From Lepidurus packardi (lineage: Eukaryota; Arthropoda; Branchiopoda; Notostraca; Triopsidae): a stretch of DNA of 64,000 bases. Shown in pieces: positions 12,359-23,877 of the stretch. Location of the stretch: positions 62,001 to 126,000 of the forward strand of contig JAKZAN010000007.1 of NCBI GenBank assembly GCA_023053545.1, given 5' to 3'. The stretch's first letter is position 1. Each line of letters opens with the position of its first letter. The notes beneath the pieces are model-generated. The model was not told where the DNA came from. It saw nothing but the letters and a program-made list of their open reading frames with translations, and made no database searches. Both the position numbers and the translations under genes were made by a program.

Positions 12359-12835
12359 TTGGAGTGCAAGTGACAAGTTCGCCCTGGGAAAAACAAGAAG
12401 ATACAGGTATATTATTCAAAAACCCACTGACGCATTGTGATAAGGCGACTCCTGATGACGAATTCGGTTCAATGACCTCTAAATTACTTTCAAGGCCCTC
12501 AACAGCCTTTCCTGGCTCCAGATAACTTTCAATGACTTCCATGTAACCTTCAAATGCCCTCTAAATAACCTTCAATTCCCTCGGGGGCCTTTTTTGGCTT
12601 CGGGTAACCTTCAAATGAACGTCATTTGAAACGTGTGCAACGCAATAGACCTTTGCCCTAAACGTCCATGTTTTCACGTCGCGATGTTTCTTGGTTGGTT
12701 GAGAAAGGGGACGGTTAGGCGTGACCACTGCTCCGTTACTGGCCATCCATCGTTCACTTTTTACTACGACAAATTTTTGTTTTTGTTTGTTTTCAAGGCA
12801 AGCATGCGTGGAACGGGGACTAGAAGATTCACCAC

Positions 12836-13675
12836 AGCCAAAACCTGTGTTTACTAATCCTGTAAACTCACCACAACTTTTCTCTAGTGACAATTCCCCA
12901 CAGGAAAATTCACCACAGTTGGCTCCACAGCCAAAACCTGTTTGTACTAATCCTGTAAACTCACCACAACTTTTCTCTAATGACAATTCCCCACACGAAA
13001 ATTCACCACAGTATGATCATTGAATACTGACATAGTGGGAAACCCACCTTAAAGCCTTCCTCCACTCCCACGCTAGCCCCGCCCGATGCTATGTTATTAT
13101 TTCTGAAAACGAGTTGTAGTTTGTATTCAACTGTATTATTATTAAACGTGAGCAATCCTGTTTTTTCCAATCAATGTTTTTTTCCAAGTTGTTACGATCT
13201 TTAACGATTTATAAGCATGTACCTATAATTTTATTTGAATAAACATTTAAAAAAATATTTCGCAGGGCCCATTATCGTGTTTTACACTGATTTAAATGGG
13301 AAAATCAGTTTCGCTTAACGAGTGTTTAAACGAATTTAAACGAATTGTAGTTTGTAGTCAAATTGTAGAGGTAGTTGTACGAGTTGTAGTAGTTTGTAAC
13401 ACAAAACGAGTTGTAGTTTGTATTCAAAAATTATTATTATTAAACGTGAGCAATCCTGAAAACGAGTTTTAAAAGTTGTAGTTGTGTTCAAATTCAAACG
13501 AGTTGTAGTTTGTATTCAAATTTATTATTAATTATGATTAAGTGGTTAAAGTTTTCATCTTCACTTGGGTATTGTCACTTGGGTATATGTCAGTATTCAA
13601 TGATCATACTGTGGTGAATTTTCGTGTGGGGTATTGTCACTAGAGAAAAGTTGTGGTGAGTTTACAGGATTAGTA
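12836..13675. repeat. Direct and inverted repeat modules
   Basis: A ~70-90-bp module (ctgtaaactcaccacaactt ... gaaaattcaccacag) occurs twice in direct order at 12856-12925 and 12946-13035, and once inverted at 13580-13675. Between them the phrase acgagttgtagtttgtatt occurs several times, partly followed by ttattattaaacgtgagca. The outer inverted pair may be the ends of a small TIR element, but no target duplication is evident. Confidence 0.55.
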
Positions 13676-13883
13676 GACTCACTAGGATTAATCTAACTAG
13701 ATTAGATCTCAGGACTCAAATATACACTTGAATTGCGTGCGGATGCCATGTTCAACACCGTTCCCGAAGTTTTTATCAGCTGTTCACGTTTCACGTAACA
13801 GCGAATGCCAAGTTAGGTCTAACCTCGTTTTTCCATGTATCTTTGAAATTCTAACAATCACGCTGGTATGTACTAAAACTATG

Positions 13884-14468
13884 TTCGTATCTAGCTTTTT
13901 TTTCTTTGGCGTTCGCTTGTATGCCCAGCAACGCTGTATCGATAACAAACTGTACCGATTTGCGCTGCAAATGACAATGCATGTATTAGCCAGAACTGCG
14001 CCGGGAGAATGCGCCGTAGACCTTTGCTTTTATATCTCTTTTTAGGACATCTGCAACACGTAGAACACCATCAAGGATTTTGACGCAGCAACGCCCGGCT
14101 AACCCCATTAATAAAAAAAATTAAATTCACTAAAATTTCTGCTCTGAAATATTAATACAATCACCCCTAATATTAAAATTAGTACTCTGAAAAAATAAAA
14201 ACAGCATGTAATAATATGGTAAAATGATAAAGCACTCCTGGTCTCCAGTGATAAACACACCTGGGGCATCACAAACCCCCATTCTATTTAAACTATGAAA
14301 ACACACACAAACTCAATCCAATAAAATTAATAAATTTAAAGGGAACCAATGCCAGAATCTCAATAATAACTTCCGGAGGGTTGCTTCGTATCGTATCTAG
14401 CTTTTTATTCTTTGGCGTTCGCTTGTATACCCAGCAACGCTGTATCTATAACAAACTGTACCGATTTA
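13884..14468. repeat. ~77-bp direct repeat flanking mitochondrial-like DNA
   Basis: The sequence beginning cgtatctagc and ending actgtaccgattta occurs at 13884-13960 and again at 14392-14468 with few differences. Between the copies is AT-rich DNA that looks mitochondrial. The arrangement may mark a duplication, or an insertion junction of the NUMT. Confidence 0.55.
14092..14391 (-). pseudogene. AT-rich NUMT piece, possible trnH/nad5 junction
   Basis: Base composition is like the adjoining mitochondrial copy. On the minus strand a stem of G and C around a ttTGTGat loop near 14265-14285 could be a trnH anticodon arm. In arthropod mtDNA trnH and nad5 follow nad4 on that strand, so position supports this. 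No confident protein match was seen. Confidence 0.35.
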
Positions 14469-14494
14469 CCGAGGTTGGGGGGGTGCTATATTTA

Positions 14495-15004
14495 CAGAAG
14501 AAAGCAAAAACCATCAAATAGGTAATCTAGGGACTAAACTGAGCATCCCACGGGTTAATAATAAACTTCGTGAACTAATTCGATCATATGATATATTTGC
14601 TAAACAAAACATACCAGAAGAAGCTAATCCATGAGCAATTATTATAATTAAAACACCCTTCCACCCTCAAAAATAGAAATTATAAATACCCCCAAGAACC
14701 AAACCTATGTGAGCCCCTGAAGAATAAGCAATCAAAGACTTAATATCTCTCTGACACAAACAAATAAGTCTAGTTAATAAAGCCCCATCATTCTAACTCT
14801 AGTAATAAATGGTGCCCATGTAATAACACAAAAAACATTAATATATATATAACTCGCATTAACCCATACCCCCCGAGCTTCAACAAAATCCCCATTAAAA
14901 CCATCGAACCAGCAATAGGAGCCTCTACATGAGCCCTAGGTAATCACAAATGGAAAAAATAAATAGACATCTTAACTAAAAAAGCTAGTATTAAAATAGT
15001 TCGT
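14495..15004 (-). pseudogene. nad4: NUMT: nad4 fragment
   Basis: Minus-strand translation with the invertebrate mitochondrial code (TGA as Trp) gives clear NADH dehydrogenase subunit 4 blocks: [18 protein letters not shown] and [10 protein letters not shown] near 14870-14970, then IAHGLASSGMFCLANISYDR and MLSLVPRLPIWWF near 14500-14640. It is a nuclear copy because nuclear transposons interrupt the same mitochondrial segment. The right edge stops abruptly near 15004, before the Harbinger transposon. Confidence 0.85.
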
Positions 15005-15233
15005 GGAAGCGATGACAAGGCTCTTCAACTAATTTCGCTAGAAAAGTTCTTGTATATTGTGAAAGTTTCAGTGTAAATGAAAGCTTAATCCGGGAAGAAA
15101 ATTGGTGAATGAATGTATCCGGTTGACAATAAATTATACTTTCTTCCTATCCAAATTTTGTTTAGTCAATAACATAGTCTTTCTTGTTGAAGTCAACTTC
15201 AGTTCATCTGTCTAAACTTGTGAATTGTAGAAA

Positions 15234-16410
15234 ATGAATAATTTTACACTAGAAGATGTCTTCGAACATGGTACAATTATTGAGCGCATCAATGAACGTG
15301 TTATATTTCAAGTTCATTTATCAAACGGTAAGTAAAATTAAATAATTGATTTTGCATTCATATTAATTTATTTCATACTTAATAACAACAGGTACGGTCA
15401 AGACTTTAAGCGTTCCAGCAGAAATGGTGCCCATTCATCTGCTAGGGAACGAGCCGGAAGACGATCCAACGATTGTGGAGGATCACCCGGATGGGAACAA
15501 AGAAAATGAAGAATCTATAGATGCTACGCAGGAGGAAAGTCTACCACCCGTTGAATACGTTATTGACAACGATGGCGATGGCGATCTCTGGACAAATAAA
15601 AGATCTACGGATGCGAAGAAGAGAGATCATGAAGCGCGTCTCAAGCTGATCGAAATTTTAACAACAAGGCGCAGCGAAATGGAAAACAAGAAAACTTCAA
15701 GACAAATTTTCTGGACTGCGGTTGCTGAGCAGTTAAGAAGCGAAGGAGTACAGTTGCCTCTCAATAATGACGCCTGGAAGAAGGTCGATGCACAATGGCG
15801 AAAGATGAAATCCACGTACTCGACATTCGTGGATAAAGCAAAGAACCAGACTGGAAATGGCCATGTTGCTCCACCACAATATTACGATGAAATCCACGCT
15901 TTTCTAAGTAAAACTATTTATTATTTGTCCTTTTTAAAAGTATAGAAATATATACTTTTGTCTTTTGTAGAGGGAAATCACAGTATTTCGCCAGCTGCAG
16001 TTTCTGACTCCTTGCTTCCGTCTGTTCGAGTCCCAACGGAAAACCCGACACCGTCAACGTCTCAAGAAACAGATACGGGGGAAGAGGACGCTTCTCCTAT
16101 TCCGCGCCTGGCTCGAAGAAATCCGTCTACTGATCAAAATGCGCGCGTACTGAATATATTGAAGGGCTTAATGGATGTGGAGGAAAATAAAATGGAAATG
16201 CTAAAGGTAAAACTTAATATATTTGAAAAAAAATTAAACCTTTTCTCTTAGGAGCGAGAAGAAAGACGAAATACAAGAATTGAAGAAGAGACACGATACA
16301 GACGTGAACTGGACATGCAGAAGGTGGAGATCGCTAAAGATTTGGTGAATGCCATAAAAAATGTTGGAAAAAAAGGCAAGAAAAGGAGTCAAAGCACGGA
16401 TTCCGAGTAG
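15234..16410 (+). CDS. Harbinger accessory gene (Myb/SANT-type DNA-binding), 4 exons
   Basis: The second gene of a PIF/Harbinger transposon, which helps the transposase enter the nucleus and bind the ends. I infer four exons: 15234-15327, 15392-15907, 15971-16206 and 16252-16410. They are joined by gtaagt/gtaaaa donors and cag/tag acceptors with matching phases, giving one open frame to a TAG stop. An acidic N-terminal part precedes a trihelix-like Myb domain (about 15630-15890, with W-spaced helices, IFWTAVAEQL and AWKKVDAQWRKMKSTY), and the C-terminus is a charged coiled coil. It converges on the transposase gene 62 bp away. Exon limits are inference; frame and domain type are firm. Confidence 0.8.
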
Positions 16411-16472
16411 CAAATTATAATTTCTTCCTTCATGTGTTTGGCATCTGAATACAACAATGGCCATCCCAAAAA

Positions 16473-17708
16473 CTAGCGCCCTAACTGCTGTACAAGGGTG
16501 TTCCTTTTTTCAGTACCACTTCTTTCATTTCCTTGGTCCACTTCATCATCTACACTTGAAGTACTGTCAACATCGTTATTGTAACAAAGAGGTTCATAAT
16601 CATCGAACTTGATACGTAAGTTATGTAAAACACAACAGGACACAAGAATTCGCACAACCCTACTAATTTTAGCTTTTACATGGAGCAAGCTTCGCCAAAC
16701 CATTTTTAAATCCCCAAAAGAATTTTCTATAACGACTCTCGTTGCCGACAGCTTTTGATTGAATTTTCTTTTCTCCCGACTGTTCACGCTTGAGTTCCTA
16801 ATTCCTGGAATCAGCCACTCCAGGCAAGGGAATGCCGAATCACCGAGGATGTGATATCGCGAACTTTTAAACATGCTGCGTTGATCAAGGGAAGCTTTAT
16901 TATACAGCCCAGTGTTCCTAAACACACGCGCATCATGGACGCTTCCCGGAAATCCCGCATGAATGTAAGAAAATGCTCGATTCGGCAAACACACTGCTAG
17001 AAGTATAACCGAATGGCTGAATTTTCTATTCAGGTATGACTTCTGGTGAAGCGAAGGTGCATCAATCCTAATATGACTTCCATCAATAGCGCCGATCACC
17101 CCAGGAAACCCAGCTCGTAAGAAAAACTGGTCTGCGACGGACTCCTGTTCTTCAATTCCAGGCCACTTAATAAATGCTTCTTGGTGTCGCTCAAGAATGT
17201 AAGTAATACGATCAATTGCACGCCATACTGAGGATACGGTGCGATCAAACTTGTCCGAGATCTCCCTCATGCAACACTGGTTGGCCAAGTACCATAAAGT
17301 TATATAGCACATTTCGTCGAATGCCATAGGTTCAAAACCTCCATTTGACGCAATTCCGGAACAGTTCGCTTCACAAAATGACACAAGGTGCGAAAACGTT
17401 GAGCGAGTCATTCTAAAATGACTAAAAAATTCAGCTTCTGAGTACTTTGGTAATACGTCTTGAAGATACCTGTAAAATAGCTTTTACTAGTGAACTACAG
17501 AATTGTTTAAAAATTACCCAGTCTGTCTAACGCGGTATAAACATTGCGTGGAAGTCACCAGTTGGCATGCAACTGCAAACGAAGTTACTGAAACTGAATT
17601 CAGTTCATCATCCGAATCTTCTTCATCTTCAACAACAAAGTCTGGCTCTTCAAGCAAGAAGTCTTCAACAATTTTGCTAGCACTGAGTGTTAACAATGAT
17701 TTATACAT
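16473..17708 (-). CDS. Harbinger DDE transposase (DDE_Tnp_4 type), 2 exons
   Basis: Transposase of the PIF/Harbinger superfamily. Exon 1 is 17518-17708 (ATG at 17708, acidic DEEDSDDEL segment) and exon 2 is 16473-17469. The 48-bp intron has gt/ag ends and its phase fits, giving 395 residues with no stop. Features in order: HTH region REISDKFDRTVSSVWRAI, first catalytic Asp in GVIGAIDGSHI, second in GSVHDARVFR, the ILGDSAFPC block, then the Glu in TRVVIENSFGDLK, and C-terminal VLHN. It looks intact. Its terminal inverted repeats were not found, so element limits are unknown; it lies between NUMT pieces ending at 15004 and starting near 17992. Confidence 0.88.
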
Positions 17709-17991
17709 TCCTGTTTTGCTATAAACATTCAAATTTATTAAGAAAAAAAATAACAAATAAAATTACAACTTTTACCCAAATTTTATGTTTTGTAATAACT
17801 TTTACATTGTATTTTCTTCTTGTTTACACCAGTGTTCGCACAATCCAAAGAACACAGTGTTCCAGCGCTGCGGCACAAAACGCCCTGTGAAACAATAACA
17901 ATAATAAAACCGTGCGGCACAATTGTGTTCCAGCGAGGCACAATGTAAACAAAAGCGACGGCACAAGCACAACTGTTCCCTCGCTGGAAAA
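17709..17991. other. Terminal non-coding part of Harbinger element
   Basis: AT-rich promoter side of the transposase gene, then 17828-17990 with repeated ggcacaa / gttccagcg words that may be subterminal transposase-binding sites. The transposon end is probably near 17990, where cytb homology starts, but no matching inverted end was found near 15005. Confidence 0.4.
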
Positions 17992-18502
17992 GGCCTTATG
18001 TATTACCATGGGGGCAGATATCTTTTTGGGGGGCACCAGTAATCACCAACCTAGTGTCAGCTATTCCGTATGTAGGAGACAACATCGTCCAATGAATTTG
18101 GGGTGGATTTGCAGTTCACAGTCCCACATTAACTCGATTTTTTACAGTCCACGTTTTACTCCCCTTCATCATTGTGGCGATTACAATAATTCACTTACTA
18201 TTTTTACATAAAACAGGATCAAATAACCCTATTGGAGTGCCCAGAGATATAGATAAAATCCCATTCCACCCTTACTTCAGAATTAAGGACTTAGTAGGAT
18301 TTATAATTATACTAATACTTTTAGTAATTCTTAGTTTATTAGAACCATATCTCTTGGGGGATCCGACAACTTCATCCCAGCAAACACCTTAGTCACTACA
18401 GCCCACATTCAACCTGAACGATATTTTTATTTGCATATGCCATTCTTCTTCGATCTATCCCTAATAAACTAGGGGTGGGGGGGTTATTGCTTTATTAATA
18501 TC
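17992..18502 (+). pseudogene. cytb: NUMT: cytb middle part
   Basis: Cytochrome b translated with the mitochondrial code: LPWGQMSFWGA-like start, [54 protein letters not shown] and a C-terminal block running into the Gypsy insertion. A few frame breaks and substitutions show it is no longer functional. The gene resumes at 22973 after the retrotransposon. Confidence 0.92.
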
Positions 18503-18615
18503 TGTTGTATCCTGAGTTTATATGTTGGTTAGAAATGCCTGGGGGTACTTTGGGAAAGGGACCCCAGGCATGAAATACAGGCAGTCGCAACTAAACTCTC
18601 GTCTCAACCACAACA
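18503..18615 (+). repeat. 5' LTR (113 bp)
   Basis: Matches 22854-22966 without a difference that I can see. Starts TG and ends CA. It is unusually short for a Gypsy LTR. Confidence 0.93.
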
Positions 18616-18728
18616 TTCTGGCGACGAGGATCGGGAATTTTTCCAAAAAACAAAAAAAAGGGCACAGTGACAGTGATTTCTACACATATACGGGAGAAGA
18701 TACCTGTATAGGATCAATTAAAGCTGCC

Positions 18729-20357
18729 ATGTTGCCGTTTACACCTATGGAAACATTTCAGTACGACGAAGATCGGACGACCCTTGGTTCGAGATGGAGA
18801 GAGTGGCTCAAAAGAATGGACAACTTTTTAGTTGTCTGTGACATAAACAGCAAGGCAAGAAAGCTCGCAACCTTGCTGCATTATGCGGGCAAGAAGGTGC
18901 ACGACGTATACAATAAGCTGGACATAAAACCGGAGGAGGGCGAAGACACATACGCAGCAGCCAAACGGATGTTAACCGCACATTTTGATCCAAAAGAAAA
19001 CGTGGTCTACAATCGGTACCTGTTCAGGAATGTCAGGCAGCAACAGCAGGAAACGTTAGACGACTTGCACACAAGATTGGACCAGTTTGCAGCCGGATGC
19101 CGGTTCGGGGATGCCGAAGGGGAAATAAAATCCCAAATAATTTTGGCATGCACGTCGGAGAAGCTTAAGTTAGAGGCGTTAACAAATCCTGAATGGTCGC
19201 TAACTACGCTGTTACAAAAAGGAAATGCATATGAGCTGGTGCAGAAGCAAATGAAGGAGATGAAAGGCGCTGCGGCAGAAGAAGAAGTACAGATTAGCAA
19301 GCTGAAGACGGCGGACAGGCAAACACCGAGCAAGAAGTCGTGCACATTCTGTGGTAAGCCGTGGCACAGCAAGCTGCAGGACTGTCAAGCAAGAAAGGAG
19401 AGATGCCGGAAATGCAGCAAGATGGGTCATTTTGCAAGAGTATGTAAAGCGAAAAAGAAGACCGTCCGAAATATCCAGCCGTCGCAAGAAGAGGAAAACA
19501 CCTCAAGCGCCACGGAACTTGTAAGTACGAATTCATGTACTAAAACTAAATACCCTGTGGTACGTGCGAAAGTCGGGGAAAGGGGCAGCGTAAGATTCCT
19601 GCTTGACACTGGAGCCGGTGTTACGATTATAGACTCGTTAACCCACGTAACGCTGGGCAGCCCAAAGTTACAAAAAACGGCGAAGAAAATTTTCCCTTTC
19701 AAAACAAACCAGCCGCTAGCGATAAAAGGGAAGCTCAAAACACCAATTCGAATGGGAAAGTCTAAGTTAGCAACAATGGAAACCATATACGTTGTTGACG
19801 GAGAGGCAAGCTGCTTGCTGAGCGAACGTGCAGCAGCAGCGTTAGAGCTTGTCCAATATTCACCGTTCGTGACGCATGAAACTGTCAGGGCGGTGGGAAA
19901 ACAACAGCCCCAAATAGGCAAATATGCTGGCTTCAAAGTAAAACTGCATATTGATCCGACGGTAACGCCTGTAGCACTTCCCCATAGACGGGTGCCTTTC
20001 CACCAGAGACCATTGGTAGAAAAGGAGCTAGAACGGCTAGAGCAGTTAGATATAATTGAAAAAGTAAAAGGAGCTACACCATGGGTTTCCCCTGTCGTCA
20101 TAGTTCCAAAGAAGGATAGCGGTGAAATACGACTATGTGCAGACATGCGGCTACCGAACCAGGCAATTGAGAGGGAACGACACGTAATCCCTACGTTAGA
20201 CGATATACTGGCGGATATCAACGGGTCCAAAATATTCAGTGTAGTAGATTTAAATCAAGCCTATCATCAAATAGAGCTAGACGAAGAGTCAAGATATATA
20301 ACCACTTTTACTACGCATGTGGGCCTGCGGCGTTACAAACGTTTGTTTTCGGGGTAA
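18729..20357 (+). pseudogene. Gypsy gag-protease-RT (N-terminal part, frameshifted)
   Basis: First part of a fused gag-pol frame. I prefer ATG 18729 because the related element at 63907 begins with the same layout (six residues, then ME.FQY). Gag is followed by two zinc knuckles (CTFCGKPWHSKLQDC, CRKCSKMGHFARVC, about 19339-19445), a retropepsin site FLLDTGAGVTIID (about 19595) and the RT N-terminus through SVVDLNQAYHQIEL. The frame is lost near 20345 by a 1-base deletion just before the F-G-V-T-S block, which continues in the next frame; the stop at 20355-20357 is a consequence. Otherwise the polyprotein is whole. Confidence 0.9.
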
Positions 20358-22573
20358 CCTCTGCGGCAGAGATCTTCCACAAAATATTCAGGGAACTCCT
20401 ACAGGGCATTCCAGGCGTCATAAACACATCAGATGATATCCTAATACACGCGGGAAGCCGAAAAGAGCATGATGCAAGATATCAAGAAGTTCGAAGACGC
20501 TTGAAAGAAAAGAATTTGACGGTTAATGAAAAGAAATCTAAGATGGCGCAGTCAAAGGTGCGGTTTTATGGCTTAATTATTGGAGAAAACGGTATTGAAC
20601 CGGACCCAAGAAAAATACAAGCGATCGGAAGTTTTGCAATACCCAAATCCAAAGCGGAGGTACGAAGCTTTCTAGGCATGACCACGTGGTGTGCTAGATT
20701 CATTCCGAAACATGCAGACATCTCGGAGCCACTGCGCAACTTAATAGCTGAGAAAAAGACCCCAGTCTTCAAATGGTCGAAAGAATGTGAGCAGTCTTTT
20801 CAGCAACTGAAGAAGGCGTTATCCAATGCTAAACAGCTAGCGTATTTTAACCCAGAAGGAAGTACGAACCTAATTGTGAATGCAAGTCCCATAGGGCTAG
20901 GGGCTGTATTAACGCAGACCAACTCGAAAGATCACCAAAGCATAATAGCTTTTGCCAGCAAAGCATTGAACGAAACAGAACAACGCTACTCCCAACTAGA
21001 AAGAGAAGCCCTAGCGATAATATGGGCATGCGAACACTTCCGGATTTATCTGCTAGGGGCACATTTCTCTGTGACGACAGATCACAAACCGTTGTTAAGT
21101 ATATTCAATAAGCCAACGGCTAAACTTTCAGCTAGGCTTGAAAGATGGATGTTGAGAAAGCAGCCGTTCAATTTTACCTTATTGTACCAACCGGGCAATG
21201 AGAACGCGGCCGATTTCCTATCAAGGAACCCAAGCAAGGCGACACAGTGTAAGCAAGGAGCCGTAGGGGAGGGCTACATTAACTTTTTAGTTAAACAGGC
21301 AGTACCCACCCCGTTGACGAGAGACCAGATTGCCGAAGAAACAAGAAATGACCCTGTTCTGGCGGCAGTGGCACAAGCAGTCCGAAAAGGGAAGAGATAC
21401 GAGCTTAAAGTGAAGGAAACGAAAGCATACGCACAGATATTCGATGAACTGACCGTAACGAAGGACGGCATCATCATGAGGGCAACCAGGGTCTGCATAC
21501 CGACAAGCCTACAAAGTGATGTACTCCGGGTAGCACACGAATGCCACTTGGGGATATGCAAGACGAAGCAATTACTTAGAACAAAAGTATGGTTCCCGGG
21601 GATGGACCAACAGGTCGAGAAGATGATAAAGCAATGTGTACCATGCCTCGCGGCTACGAAAGCTCCCAAGCGAGAACCGCTACAGATGACCAAACTGCCA
21701 GACAAGCCATGGCAAGAAGTGAGCATAGATTTCCTTAGTTTACCGTCTGGAGAAGAACTGTTGGTAGTGGTCGACAATTTCTCTAGATTTCCCGAAGTGG
21801 AATTCGTCCGCACTACTGCGCACCACCACGTTCTACCGCAGTTAGAGCGCATACTTTCTACGTTGGGGATTCCACAGAAGATTACGACAGACAATGGGCC
21901 GCCGTTCAACGGAATAGAGTTCAAGGAGTTCTGCAAAAAGCTAGGAATTCAGCACCGGAAGATTACACCAATGTGGCCAGAAGCCAATGGCTTGGTAGAA
22001 CGATTCATGCGCACATTAGGGAAAGTGGTTAGAACTAACGCGATTGAGCACAAGAATCTAAAAACGGAAGTGTTCAAATTCCTGCGCAATTATAGAACCA
22101 CCCCACACCCCGCAATTGGGAAAGCCCCGGCGGACCTACTATTTAGGAAAAGCTACAGGAACTTACTCCCCGACCTCAAACACTACAACGAGGAATACTC
22201 GAGAAAAGCGAAGGAGTACGCGCACAAGAAACGACGAGTGTGCAAACAAACGTTGAAGTTAGGAGACCACGTGATAGTGCAGAAGGACAAAAGAATGCTT
22301 AAAAAAGAAGAAAGTCGTTATGAGCTTGAAGCTCTCGAAGTGAAAAAAATAAAAAATTCGATGATCACAGCGAGAAGGAAAGATGGTCGATTGATCACTA
22401 GGAATGTATCTTTTTTTAAAGTAATTCCGAAAGTTACGGGGAGCAGCCTAAGCAAAGAGGAGCAGCAACATGAGCAGCGAACTTTTGAGAAAGCAAGGGA
22501 TACGAAGGAGCCAAGAACTACGCCAAGACGGAGCGCTAGAATCAAAGGAAAGCTGGAAGCGCGGCAGCGATGA
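20358..22573 (+). pseudogene. Gypsy RT-RNase H-integrase (C-terminal part)
   Basis: Continuation of gag-pol after the frameshift. The RT catalytic block is NTSDDILIH near 20430 and later FLGMTTWCARFIP. RNase H has VNASPIGLGAVLTQ, YSQLEREALAIIWACEHFR and TTDHKPL. Integrase has the H..H-C..C finger (near 21540-21645), then D in SIDFLSLP, D in TTDNGPPFNG and E in NGLVERFM. The frame from 20501 to the TGA at 22573 is open. With the upstream frame it would make one ~1280-residue polyprotein, so a single base separates it from an intact state. Confidence 0.9.
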
Positions 22574-22853
22574 AAAAAAAAATCTTTGTATATTCTTACA
22601 GAAAGACGATGACTAAGACGGCGGGCAACCTGGGGCAGAGATGCCAAGAAGCTTGCCGGGGTGAAGGAAGAGTGGGAGTCGGAACCAAACAACCTGCCAA
22701 ATTCGATGTCCCAGAAGTTATCTTTTGTGTTTTCCTAACTTGTCATCAGTTTCCCCTGTCTTCCCTGTTATGGGTATTTTCCTTGGGTTTCTTTCCCCTA
22801 TTTCTATGACAACCTTTGTTTAAGCTGTTCGTGAAAAGAAAAAGGGGAAGAGG

Positions 22854-22966
22854 TGTTGTATCCTGAGTTTATATGTTGGTTAGAAATGCCTGGGGGTACT
22901 TTGGGAAAGGGACCCCAGGCATGAAATACAGGCAGTCGCAACTAAACTCTCGTCTCAACCACAACA
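22854..22966 (+). repeat. 3' LTR (113 bp)
   Basis: Copy of the 5' LTR, preceded by the polypurine tract at about 22833-22853 and followed by the target duplication aatatc. Confidence 0.93.
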
Positions 22967-22972
22967 AATATC

Positions 22973-23214
22973 CATCCTAATTTTAAGCACTCTACCTATT
23001 TTCAATAATAGAAAATTTCGTGGGTTAGAATTTTACCCTAATAATCAAATCTATTTTTGATTGTTAGTCGCTACTGTAATTTTATTAACTTGAATTGGTG
23101 CACGACCTGTTGAAGAACCCTTTATTTTTTATTTTAACAGGACAAATATTAACTCTAATATATTTCTCTTATTACTTTATTAACCCCTTATTATTCAAAT
23201 TATGAGATACTTAA
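22973..23214 (+). pseudogene. cytb: NUMT: cytb C-terminus
   Basis: Resumes cytochrome b after the Gypsy insertion. Recognisable are GARPVEEP, FYFTGQI-like and a final NPLLFKLWDT followed by TAA near 23211-23214. Some frame damage is present. Confidence 0.88.
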
Positions 23215-23220
23215 TTTAAA

Positions 23221-23292
23221 AAATTATTTGGCTGAAAGGAAAGCGCTTGTCTTGAAAATAAGATACAAAGGTTCAAATCCTTTAATAATTTA
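23221..23292 (+). pseudogene. trnS2: NUMT: trnS2 (Ser-UCN) copy
   Basis: Follows cytb in the standard arthropod order. Acceptor strands aaattattt / aataattta, the anticodon loop cTTGAAAa with TGA anticodon, and a T arm ggttcaaatcc are visible. It is a mitochondrial tRNA copy and would not be expected to be expressed from the nucleus. Confidence 0.8.
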
Positions 23293-23299
23293 TATTTCT

Positions 23300-23658
23300 T
23301 AACACAAGGAATTAAAATGACATTATATATCCCGAAAAAAACAACAAATAAGTTAAAGAAATGGGAAGAAATGATTTTTGAGAAATGAAATAAAGAGTAT
23401 TTCGAATTAAAAGATCAACCCGCAGCCATAAGAGTGTATACCCCCATACTAACATAACAAAGAAAGAATAAAATCATTAAATCACTATTAATTATAATAC
23501 TACCCCAAGGAATTGAGATTCAAACTAATAAAGACACGCCCAAGCTAACCTACAGATTAATATAATATTTCAAATAATTAGATATAAAAAGAAATGTTTG
23601 TTCCTTAGTAAACAACTTAATAGCATCTGCAAATGGTTGTAAAAACCCTGCAAGGCCG
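23300..23658 (-). pseudogene. nad1: NUMT: nad1 C-terminal part
   Basis: Minus-strand NADH dehydrogenase subunit 1. [19 protein letters not shown] is clear at 23590-23650, and the remainder reads toward 23300 in the mitochondrial code. It is cut at 23658 by a LINE insertion; the N-terminal half is at 28644. Confidence 0.85.
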
Positions 23659-23877
23659 GTTCAAGGGTGAGGCGGGAAGTTCAGACGTGTTTGAAGCGCG
23701 CTCTTGCTTTTTGACGTGTTTCATTGGTGTACCCAAGTTTGTTTGGATTGATTTTGTTCCCAAGTGTAGTTCGGTGCTTTACGCACCTTTGTTGACTGTT
23801 TTCATAACGTTTAGTTACCGCTGTGTGTATGAACGAGGACCTTTAAGTGATTGTTTAGGGCCTAGCCCTGTGACGAA

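Larger units (their letters stand above)
18503..22966 (+). mobile_element. Gypsy-type LTR retrotransposon with 113-bp LTRs
   Basis: Complete 4464-bp element: LTRs at both ends start tgttgtatcctg and end accacaaca, a primer-binding region (tggcgacgagga) follows the 5' LTR, and a purine tract (gaaaagaaaaaggggaagagg) precedes the 3' LTR. It is flanked by the target duplication aatatc (18497-18502 and 22967-22972). Removing it restores the cytb NUMT. The LTRs look identical by eye, so insertion is recent. The gag-pol frame has one 1-base shift. Confidence 0.95.

Noticed and set aside
11563..12376. ORFs of 60-131 codons repeated in the MITEs
   Set aside because: They recur in every MITE copy on both strands and encode only the non-coding element; no transposase similarity.
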